Below are positions 46,488-55,225 of a stretch of DNA of 64,000 bases, piece by piece (the stretch's first letter is position 1; each line of letters begins with the position of its first letter). The notes under the pieces were generated by a model, which saw nothing but the letters and a program-made list of their open reading frames with translations, was not told the origin of the DNA and did not search any database. The position numbers and the translations under genes are program-made. The DNA lies in assembly GCA_024196135.1 (NCBI GenBank), contig JAMQCK010000099.1, positions 1 to 64,000 of the forward strand, given 5' to 3'. Origin of the DNA: Pleurotus ostreatus/Saccharomyces cerevisiae fusant (taxonomy: Eukaryota > Opisthokonta).

Positions 46488-49400
46488 TCATCGTAGACGC
46501 TCATACACCAGCAGAGTAGCCTTTTTAACCGATCCATTCCTCATTCGCCATGTACCCAGGTCGTCGGGGGAGACTCTCTCGAGCTCAGCTTCCTTCTCGC
46601 ATAATTCGCCGTTGATCATTCCATCATGCCGGTAAACGGTGCCGACGTTGTCGATTACACGACACGTGAAGTGGTTCTGACCTGCATATACGATTCCTCG
46701 AAGACCGAACCTATTGCCTCCGTAGTCTAGTGAGTGCGATATCAAAAGAGGTGCATCTGACCTATCCAGACACAGTAACTCTGGCACGGAACCGATGCTG
46801 ACGACAGGAATGGTGGGCCCGGAGCAGCGAGTGCAACTCTGCCGACGGCACTTACCCTTGAGGACCGCCGACAACCAGTCACCTGTTGAAAACCTCTCTC
46901 GTTGTCTGCCGTTGAGCAGGTTATGCGTGTACAAGGAGTGACATTGATGCAAGGCGGTTGCGCCGCTCACGCGCACGGCACTGCAATTGACGCATCGCAG
47001 TGACCTCGTAGCTAAGTCATCATCGCCCAGCAACGTCATCGCCAATCGACGTACCGATGCTGGTGAGTTTCCGTTTGGAAAATGGGTGGGGTTGCTGTCG
47101 TGAATCATGCGTCTGACTATGTCCCTCGTATGCGTCCAAGGTACTTCACCATTACGAGCGTGTATTCTCCATAATCTAACCAACTCCTTCGTATAGGGAC
47201 TCAATCTCGACAGCACGGTCGACCATCTTGTAGGATCACCATTCCAAATGCAATGTAAGATGGCAAACAGCGAGTCGTACGGACAGCTCCAGTCTGTCGA
47301 GTTCCATACGTACCCACGGGGTGCGGGTCGGTCGTCAACCCTGTTCGCGTCGGTGCGTACAATCTTTGAAGGCGGCTCAGTTTCTGTAAGTAGCTGCTCT
47401 ACACTCCGCTTTCTCTTTGAGGGAATACTAGATTCCCCTTCGGCGTTAGAGTCATCCTTCTCCGCAAATTGCCAACGTTGACGACCGACAGGATCCTCAA
47501 TGTCATCCCAATCCGAGCGCAGATGCGATCGCAATGCTGGGTGGATGTTGGGTATATCGTAAGTAGGTCCTTTCCAATCCAGGAAGCTACGTATGAGCTG
47601 ATTCCTGGTATCGCCACATACACAGTCCGGTAGCTCTTTCAAGTAGCGCAGACGAGTAATGTCATTCAAGATCTCCAGGTTCCGGAATTCTCTCCTCAAC
47701 TGATCGCTCATGCCCTTGGTGATGAGTACGTCGTTGAAGGAAGATACGATTGCGGTCGTGGCTGCGGACGTACCTCGAGACAATGCGGTATAGCAGGCCT
47801 GGTGCGATCGTGAGTTCGCTAAGTTCACCACATTTACAGTTCTAGTCTTCCCTTGAGACGCATAATCAGTCATTGAGAAGTTGAGAAGCACAGGTATTTG
47901 CTTGCGCTCGATGGTGATAACCTGGTCGTTGGGAAGTTGACACTTGACAGTGACGGGAATGCGCGATAATGGCACGACGTTCTCCTCTAGACCGTCTATT
48001 TTGACGGTTTTGGGCGGATTCACGAGCTTCACGTACAGTACGTCTAGTATCCTTTGCTTCTGATCGCCAATAGACGCTGACCAGTCGTACACGACGGCTT
48101 CTTGGCCCTTCGTCATGCACAATTCCGTCGCGATATTGGAGCGTATCATGACCGGCATCCCCCGGCATAAGTCGAGCCGACCCGCGACGTTGCCCGTGAA
48201 GCAGGGCAGAGACGACCAGATAATCTTCTGTAAGTCTTCAGATATTCCAGAACTGGCGCTCACTTTCTGCTTACGCGGTCGACCTTTCTTCTTCTTTTTA
48301 CTAGGTACCGTCGCCTCGGGTGAACGAGAGTCGCACGAGTAGAAGGAGGTGAGTTGCTGTCCCGTATCTGAGGCGAATCTTTTCGACCCAAGGTCGTTGA
48401 ATGCGTCTTTCTCTGCGTGCCTCGCGGTGATAATGGATACGTCTCTGAATTTCGGGTCGTTGAGTCTCGGCGCATGAGGGCTACTGCCGACGACAAGAGA
48501 ACGCAGGACGTCAACATCCTCAGGTGTGCACGCCGCATATCGCATATTCGCGAGCGCCTTGGCAAGGGCACGATCGGCGACGGTGGCTGACTTCATCCTC
48601 ATATTTTCAGACAGTATCACCACGGTTGTCACCTGGTGCCACATTGCCTTACCAATGATGTTCATTTGCACCGCCAACGACATTCTCTTGCGCTCGACGT
48701 CTGTCTGCACTTTTCGGTCGTACAAGAGCGGACCCTGAACAGGTGGTAGTTGCGCGAAGTCCCCGGCGAATATCATGTTCATCCCACCAAAAGGAAGTTC
48801 GTGTGTACCCATCGCTTTCGCTAAATGAGCGCTGATACGATACACATCGCCGCAGTTTAGCATGGAGATCTCGTCAATGAAGATATACTCTACCCCCGCC
48901 AGTCTATTGTTGATGTTCCTAATTCCAGAGCCGTCGATGTACGCGGATCCACCTGAGTTTCCCCAACGCATACCGAGAACAGAGTGGTAAGTGAACCCAT
49001 TCAGTAATGCAGCCGCAGTGCCTGTTGGGGCGAGAATAATGAACCTGTGTTCCTCCCCCCTTCTCTTGAAGAACTCGACGAGGGCGCGTATCACCGTGGA
49101 CTTGCCGGTCCCTCCCATCCCACCTAGGAACATACGCAAAGGATGAGGTTGCGCACTACCAGCGTGGTTCGCTATCAAGGTAAACGCTCTCTCTTGGTCG
49201 CTGTTGAGCGAGAACTGACGAACAATATCATCTATAAGGGTCTTCAAGTCGGGTTTGTCGTCCGCGAAGTCGCTGGTGAAGTACGATGCCGGTAGGGTCA
49301 CCACACCAGTTTCGTGGGCACCACTGCCGACCGAGCCAGCTGCGACATCGGATTCCTTGACTTTCGGAACGGCGTGGAATTTATTTTGAAAGAGAGATTG

Positions 49401-52400
49401 CTTGAGGTTGGTGATGTAAGCCGACCACTCAGAACCTCTTCGCTGCTGAGATAGAATCGAGGACTCAGGGATTTCCACCCTCTCTGATTTGGCCAATAAC
49501 TGGGTCCATCCCGAAGTGCCCGCATACGTGCGCGCGAGGGCAACATTTTGGAACAATCGATTCCAACCTGGTCCAGTCTCCCCGTCCTCTGGTACGTCGT
49601 ACTCCAAATCCTTGCCGTATGTCTCGGGGAAGGTAGCATCATCGTCATCCTCCTGCTCGACTTCGAAGTTAAGAGCGCCCACCCGCTTCTTCTTCTTCAT
49701 GAGCTCGTTCCTATAATCGTCGCGCGCGTCTGCACATTCGTACCTCAAGTTGAAGTTCTCCATTAACTGCAGATGCCGCTCCTTGAACGCGTGCTGCCGG
49801 AATGCATGGTCCCAATTATATCCAGGTTGGCGTAAGTCGCGACCGCGACGCCAGGGGACGAACAGAGTAAGCATAGTCGCACAATAATATTCACGATCCC
49901 CTTGGTCATTCCTAGGTATAGCGCCTCCTACGAAATTAGGAACGAGATAGTTCCTCTTTGACGGGTCGCACCACACATGGTGAGATTTGTGCTGTGGATG
50001 AGTGTCTAGGAAGGGCGCGTACGGAGGCTGACGGTTAACAGACATTGGCGAAGCTTGCGTGCCATCCATCAAGTCCACGGATTTCGGATATCTCTCGAGA
50101 TCGTCCAAGACATCAGGCGCACCGTCTTCATCGCACGCAGTCTGAAGGTCCGGTTTCTTATCATCGAGGTCATCGTCGTCTTGCTCATGATCCACGCAGA
50201 TTGAATCGTCTCCGTGGATATCGAGGAATGCCTTCAATTGATTAGGCGTGCGCTTCGTCTTCTTCGAGCATTGTACCCACTCATACAAGCAGTAGTTCTC
50301 AAACTTACGGGGCCTGTGCACGTAGTCGTCCACTACGGACGTCCCAATGAGCTGACCTTGCTCTTTCTTCAAGACCAGTCGTTCCTCGAACGTGTTCGAA
50401 CCCGTCGCGTCAGGCCAATCCTCGAGCACCCTATTAACGTAGTTTTTCCACCATATCACGACGAGCTCATGGCTCTTATAATGGTCAGGCAAACCCAGAA
50501 GGTACGATGCTGCGAATGGACTACCGATCTCCATTCGTGGCGCGAGCGCATTGACCATCTTCATCATCAGCCTGCGAGCACTTGCAGCGTCGGTGATATC
50601 GCCCTGAAATGCCGGACCATGACGCTCGAATACCGATTTGATACACGCCATTATGTGGTATGTCTTCAGTGAGCACTTTGTGATGTAATCTGACACGTAC
50701 AGAACGACCGCCTTCATCGACGTGCCGGATTGCAAGCTGGTAGTATCTGTGTTCCCCCGCGTGAGATAGGTAAGTACCGGAGTGACACAATTCATCATGA
50801 CTTCCTTTTTAATGAGATGAATAGCTCCCGTGAGTTTGTCGACGTATGACTTGCTCACGTAGTCCCTAGGAAAGCGAGCTTCGCAGATGTCGTCGTCGCC
50901 CTTGCATCCCTTGATGCCTTCGAACGGATCTTTCTTGCCTTGGGTCGCAGCAGACGCTGTCCTCGCACCTCTCTTGCGAATGCAGCGGTGGATTTGAACT
51001 CGGAGTATGAGATCGTCGACGGTGGATCTGAAAGCTGACCACCATGATCTCTGCAGGTCCTTGCATACACAAGATTTTGAGTTGCACGTACACGGAGGAG
51101 GGGGAGGTACTGGTAAGGTTTGAGTAGGATCTTCATATGCGTTGGACCCATCCACAGGCTCTTCACGCGGGTGGGGCACATCGGAGTCGGGCACTGCTTT
51201 GTACAATCGATGTACATCGTGTTCGACATCGCTCTTGGGTTTGAAGGGAACTCGGGCTTTCACGGACTCCAGATCACCTGTCAAGAACTGTCCTGTCTGC
51301 ATCTCTTCTAGGTAACGAATCATCTCGCGCTCGAATGCAGTATCATCGCCGAGGAGTCGGTCGCGAATCGCTTGTGGAGATGGCGCTCCTCGTACCCATA
51401 TCAAGGAGTGGAGATGAAGAGTAAGCCGACCCTGTTGTTCGACGGCCGCGTAGTACGCTGAAGTTGGCCCATACAACCCCCGGTGTGGTGACCCGACGCC
51501 TAGTACGTGTTTGATGAAGGCTTTGACCATGATATTGAAAAAACGAGCCGCCGCGACAGGATTGCGAGCTACCAAGTCGCTGCGCTCTTTCCACGACCTT
51601 AGCGTTGGCTTAAACTCAAGATTCTTGTCCGCGAAATACAGCGCTATCGGGTGACTGCTGTCGGACGGTGACAAAGTCACGAACCAAGAAGGTGCGCCAA
51701 TGAAGTTTATGAGCGACCATATTTCGTTCCTCATGTACTTCTTTGCCGTCACAGAGCCTTGTACGTGCGCTCCTATGAAGTCGAGGCTGCGTATTATGTC
51801 GAAGCAGTTGCGCTCATCTTCCGTCTCCGGGATGACACCTTCGCCGTCCTCGAGCCTCCGAGTGAGACGGCCAAGAGTATTGACATTGAGAACCGCCAGC
51901 TTGGCCATAATACGCGGAAAGTCGGCACGTCTAACCATGATATTACTAGCCGTTGAGCTTGCGGCGATCTGTTCATGATTAAAGGCAATCATTGGAAAAT
52001 ATAAATCCTCTTGAAATCGTTTGTCGTGATACATGAGCAAGTGCTCTTTATGTGCCTTAGGGGACAGAGCGCCGCTGTCTTTCAAGAACATCCCAATTCC
52101 CCCAAGACCGTACGGGAAAAGCCATGGAAACATCGCAGGATACGCTTTAGGATTGTCGAACATACCTTCGGGTTTATCGTCGTGGCCAACACCGAGGACG
52201 GCGTGCCCGTTTTGCAGATGGTCGAGAGCCGCGGACTTTAACTGATTGATCGTCATACGAGAGTACTTCTCCGACGTCAGCCCATGAACGACGAAAGGGC
52301 AGGGACCGTGATCCGGTGCGTCTACGTCTTCGTTAGCCATGCTCGTGGCAGTTGCTTCTTGTATAGTATCGTCCTCCGCCAACTGGCGGAATTCCCATAC

Positions 52401-54599
52401 GAGAGGGTTTGCAACGCGATAACTATCCAGATTATCCCTCGATATTTCAATGTCGCGGAACGATGGGTGATTGGGACATAACCAACGCAATGCATTCTCT
52501 ACTACGTCCAGTCTCATTAGCATAGGGGTCCTATTGAACTCTTCCGGTGTCGGCCTAGCGGTACCAAGGAAGGTGAAGGCGACAACTTCATTAAGCTCTT
52601 CACGATGAGGAGGGAGAACTGTGCGAACCTGAGGGAGGGGACTCGAAAACATAACCGCGTTGGCAATCATCTTCCCCCGTCCGGAGCGTACACGAACCAC
52701 GGTGCGATTATGACGGATCTTACTTATCATCTGCATCTCGGCGTAGGACAGGCCTTTAAGGACATCGGGGACCTCGCCGATCCAAAGTCCATTCGCCAAC
52801 GATTTTAAAGGGCGTCTGCCATTCACAAGGGAATCGTAGCAGGCAACGCAGACCCTATCGCAACCAGTCGCCAGTACCGGACCATCAATGTGCTTGATAC
52901 GCTCCTCCGTCGATTGCCGCTCTAGTCGGGTGGCATGAGGCTCAATCAAAAGAGAAAGATCTAATTTACGATCTTTTACTGACCTCGACGACGCGCGGTT
53001 GCAAAGACTACCGCAGCATGCGCACCCTGTCTCCTCTATGGCCATCTTCGACGTCTCGGAACAGAAACCCCTAACGATTTCTTCCACGAGATTATCTGTG
53101 ACCGGTTCAGGTGGAAAAGTAAGAGGTTCATTGCATGTACGCACGGAGGGTTTTGTAACACCAGCCTTCGAGCGCTTTGCATAGTCCTTCTTGTTCCTCT
53201 CGGCTCTGTTGAGAACCCTTCTGAAAACAGCCAAGCACGAGGTCGTCGAACAGTTGTCAGTGCATTCGTGCGCACTCAAGTTCATCCGCGCCTCGCCCAC
53301 ATCCCAGAGACTTGACCATTCAGTGTCGTGCATGATGCTGGCTGCTTTAATCTGGGCTTTCGTTAGGTGCCACACGACGTTAGGGAAGGGCATATCCGCT
53401 AGCACCAGCTTATCTTTGGCAGCCCGCGCAGTCATGGAGACTTTATCGCCGTATGCGACGAGCACGAACTCTGAAGTATCGTTAACGTCTTCGGGATGGT
53501 CTCCTATTACATACTTGCGCAGTGTCGCCCAATCAGGCCGCTTGGGGCCTCCGCCCAGGATGAACTTCATCGTTCTGTGGAGGGCGCGTCGGCCCAACGC
53601 TTTACAGTGAAGACGCGACCGGTCTGTGTTGGAAACCGGTGCAGGTCGAGGATCTAGGAAGGGGCACAAGGGCGCCGCGATGATCGTTGATAGTCCGAGG
53701 TGGAAAGGGAGATGAAGAATAAGAGGCGCACCGTCGAGCTGAAGGGTATAGTCCGTGATCGAGCGACCATGGGTATTGCCGGCACGATACGCCTTGTAGT
53801 CCCAGCGCCGCATGAAGTTCCTTCGCATGCGAGCCCTAACAGCATGCACATTAGTCCTCACAGACAGAGCTCCCAAGAGGATGGGCTCTTGACCGCGAAG
53901 GATGAACGCGATGAGCGTAGGAAGTCGCGGTACTTCAAGTACGACCGTAGGATCATCATGCGCGACGTCGTTGTCGACTTGCTCGTCCGTCGGGATCTTA
54001 GGGACTGGTGGGGACCATGCGCGCGGGTACAAGATTGAATTGTAATATGGGATTGTTTCGGGATGTACAAATGTACGACAAGGTTGATTTGTTAAGGAGG
54101 GTGCATCTGCAGAGAGGCTGCGTATCGGCAGAGACGAATACCATCCGCTGAGGAGGAACAGCGGAGGCGACAAAGGGGACACGTCTGCGCGGAAGAATGC
54201 AGACGGCGACGAGGGAGACATATGGACAGGAGATTGCCATAGCGACGTAGGGTACATGACACGCCCCGAGAGGCATGCCAGCGACGATGTGCAGTTGAGC
54301 ACGCGTATCCAAATCATCCGCGCTGCACCCGATGGGTTGGTATCGAGATGTTGACGCGCATTGGTGGGATTGGCAGAATGGTCTTCGCGATCGCCACCGG
54401 TTTGGTGTATGGTAGACGATGGTGCGTGGCGAGTGACTGCGATGTGAAGAGGTGGGCAACGATTGACGGAGGGTTGCTGTGTCAATTGAGAATGTGCTCC
54501 ATGTCGCGGTTCCTCGACGAAAGATACGAGCAGCAGGACTACCAGTATGAAGCACGACGCAAGCGCGGGGCACGTGTATTGCTTGCGCTTCATCTTCAC
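46488..54599 (-). CDS. Helitron Rep/helicase with C-terminal USP-like protease domain (2703 aa)
   Basis: One uninterrupted 2703-codon frame. The first ~330 residues are of doubtful coding quality, so translation may start internally. Residues ~560-800: Cys-rich DUF6570-type region (CACCGSLC, CDRVCVACY, ANGLWIGEVP). Residues ~850-1060: Helitron_like_N, ending with the HxH nuclease motif LHLHSLIW (about 1061). Near 1300 is a two-tyrosine motif, Y-VSD-Y-ITK, as in Y2 Rep nucleases. Residues ~1810-2300: PIF1-type SF1 helicase with Walker A GGMGGTGKS (about 1830), Walker B FIDEISML (about 1908) and late motifs MTDYASQGKTR and YTALSRG; a basic KKKKKGRPRK insert interrupts it. Residues ~2425-2690: Cys in DWSCPYDSLF (about 2439), two CxxC pairs (CVNC, CTRC) and His in GQNHFTC (about 2643), resembling ubiquitin-specific peptidases. 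The protein nicks and unwinds DNA for rolling-circle transposition; a protease role is inference. Confidence 0.9.
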   Translation of the reverse strand: MKMKRKQYTCPALASCFILVVLLLVSFVEEPRHGAHSQLTQQPSVNRCPPLHIAVTRHAPSSTIHQTGGDREDHSANPTNARQHLDTNPSGAARMIWIRVLNCTSSLACLSGRVMYPTSLWQSPVHMSPSSPSAFFRADVSPLSPPLFLLSGWYSSLPIRSLSADAPSLTNQPCRTFVHPETIPYYNSILYPRAWSPPVPKIPTDEQVDNDVAHDDPTVVLEVPRLPTLIAFILRGQEPILLGALSVRTNVHAVRARMRRNFMRRWDYKAYRAGNTHGRSITDYTLQLDGAPLILHLPFHLGLSTIIAAPLCPFLDPRPAPVSNTDRSRLHCKALGRRALHRTMKFILGGGPKRPDWATLRKYVIGDHPEDVNDTSEFVLVAYGDKVSMTARAAKDKLVLADMPFPNVVWHLTKAQIKAASIMHDTEWSSLWDVGEARMNLSAHECTDNCSTTSCLAVFRRVLNRAERNKKDYAKRSKAGVTKPSVRTCNEPLTFPPEPVTDNLVEEIVRGFCSETSKMAIEETGCACCGSLCNRASSRSVKDRKLDLSLLIEPHATRLERQSTEERIKHIDGPVLATGCDRVCVACYDSLVNGRRPLKSLANGLWIGEVPDVLKGLSYAEMQMISKIRHNRTVVRVRSGRGKMIANAVMFSSPLPQVRTVLPPHREELNEVVAFTFLGTARPTPEEFNRTPMLMRLDVVENALRWLCPNHPSFRDIEISRDNLDSYRVANPLVWEFRQLAEDDTIQEATATSMANEDVDAPDHGPCPFVVHGLTSEKYSRMTINQLKSAALDHLQNGHAVLGVGHDDKPEGMFDNPKAYPAMFPWLFPYGLGGIGMFLKDSGALSPKAHKEHLLMYHDKRFQEDLYFPMIAFNHEQIAASSTASNIMVRRADFPRIMAKLAVLNVNTLGRLTRRLEDGEGVIPETEDERNCFDIIRSLDFIGAHVQGSVTAKKYMRNEIWSLINFIGAPSWFVTLSPSDSSHPIALYFADKNLEFKPTLRSWKERSDLVARNPVAAARFFNIMVKAFIKHVLGVGSPHRGLYGPTSAYYAAVEQQGRLTLHLHSLIWVRGAPSPQAIRDRLLGDDTAFEREMIRYLEEMQTGQFLTGDLESVKARVPFKPKSDVEHDVHRLYKAVPDSDVPHPREEPVDGSNAYEDPTQTLPVPPPPPCTCNSKSCVCKDLQRSWWSAFRSTVDDLILRVQIHRCIRKRGARTASAATQGKKDPFEGIKGCKGDDDICEARFPRDYVSKSYVDKLTGAIHLIKKEVMMNCVTPVLTYLTRGNTDTTSLQSGTSMKAVVLYVSDYITKCSLKTYHIMACIKSVFERHGPAFQGDITDAASARRLMMKMVNALAPRMEIGSPFAASYLLGLPDHYKSHELVVIWWKNYVNRVLEDWPDATGSNTFEERLVLKKEQGQLIGTSVVDDYVHRPRKFENYCLYEWVQCSKKTKRTPNQLKAFLDIHGDDSICVDHEQDDDDLDDKKPDLQTACDEDGAPDVLDDLERYPKSVDLMDGTQASPMSVNRQPPYAPFLDTHPQHKSHHVWCDPSKRNYLVPNFVGGAIPRNDQGDREYYCATMLTLFVPWRRGRDLRQPGYNWDHAFRQHAFKERHLQLMENFNLRYECADARDDYRNELMKKKKRVGALNFEVEQEDDDDATFPETYGKDLEYDVPEDGETGPGWNRLFQNVALARTYAGTSGWTQLLAKSERVEIPESSILSQQRRGSEWSAYITNLKQSLFQNKFHAVPKVKESDVAAGSVGSGAHETGVVTLPASYFTSDFADDKPDLKTLIDDIVRQFSLNSDQERAFTLIANHAGSAQPHPLRMFLGGMGGTGKSTVIRALVEFFKRRGEEHRFIILAPTGTAAALLNGFTYHSVLGMRWGNSGGSAYIDGSGIRNINNRLAGVEYIFIDEISMLNCGDVYRISAHLAKAMGTHELPFGGMNMIFAGDFAQLPPVQGPLLYDRKVQTDVERKRMSLAVQMNIIGKAMWHQVTTVVILSENMRMKSATVADRALAKALANMRYAACTPEDVDVLRSLVVGSSPHAPRLNDPKFRDVSIITARHAEKDAFNDLGSKRFASDTGQQLTSFYSCDSRSPEATVPSKKKKKGRPRKQKVSASSGISEDLQKIIWSSLPCFTGNVAGRLDLCRGMPVMIRSNIATELCMTKGQEAVVYDWSASIGDQKQRILDVLYVKLVNPPKTVKIDGLEENVVPLSRIPVTVKCQLPNDQVITIERKQIPVLLNFSMTDYASQGKTRTVNVVNLANSRSHQACYTALSRGTSAATTAIVSSFNDVLITKGMSDQLRREFRNLEILNDITRLRYLKELPDCVCGDTRNQLIRSFLDWKGPTYDIPNIHPALRSHLRSDWDDIEDPVGRQRWQFAEKDDSNAEGESSIPSKRKRSVEQLLTETEPPSKIVRTDANRVDDRPAPRGYVWNSTDWSCPYDSLFAILHCIWNGDPTRWSTVLSRLSPYTKELVRLWRIHARNGEVPWTHTRDIVRRMIHDSNPTHFPNGNSPASVRRLAMTLLGDDDLATRSLRCVNCSAVRVSGATALHQCHSLYTHNLLNGRQRERFSTGDWLSAVLKGKCRRQSCTRCSGPTIPVVSIGSVPELLCLDRSDAPLLISHSLDYGGNRFGLRGIVYAGQNHFTCRVIDNVGTVYRHDGMINGELCEKEAELERVSPDDLGTWRMRNGSVKKATLLVYERLR
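46488..54599 (-). mobile_element. Helitron, ends not located
   Basis: Defined here only by its Rep/helicase gene. All expected catalytic motifs are present and the frame is intact, so the copy may be autonomous or only recently inactivated. Helitrons have no inverted repeats or target duplication; they begin TC and end CTRR after a hairpin and insert between A and T. I could not identify these ends in 45.9-46.5 kb or 54.6-55.2 kb. Confidence 0.75.
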
Positions 54600-55225
54600 C
54601 TATCGTACAGTCAGCGATGCATTATAGAGGGGTCGCAGGCCACGCACGACGAATCGACGGACAGCGTCCAAAGCGACGCAGCAAGAGAATGGGCGACGTT
54701 GGTGCGCGAGCGACATGGACGTCGGGACGAAACGGGTGCGAGGAATTCCCTTTCGGGGTTAGGTCTGTTTCAAGAAAGATCTCGCATCATTATGTGCGCC
54801 TGCCTCACCGTGTATCGCGTGAGGGCAACTACCCGGCGGGAACTCCCAAATACATCTTGGACTTGGTGAATTTCAGACTGGAAAATAGTGGCCGCGAGCG
54901 TCTGATATTGAGCATATATGTGAGACCACGACACAAGTACAGACGCAATGTATACAATGTAAGTCGAACTTACGGCAGTCCAGATAACTATACAGACAAA
55001 ATTCAGGATGGGGGCATAATCGTCATAGACAACAGAGGGCCATAGTGCAATAGGAAGATAGGCATAGGGTCGAGAGAAGCATGGAGTAGGAGAGGGGCAT
55101 GGAGTAGGTGAGGCGCGAAGGAAACGTAAGGGTCCGAGATACTAGTGAGAATAAGAATGTGCGGCGCCCTGCACACGCGTAGGAGGGTATGACACGACGT
55201 GGGAATGACCAGAATGCGGGAAGAT
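54600..55225. other. Region upstream of the Helitron protein
   Basis: Should contain the Helitron 5' end and promoter and the 3' flank of gene C. AT-richer from about 54900. No supported gene. Confidence 0.45.
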
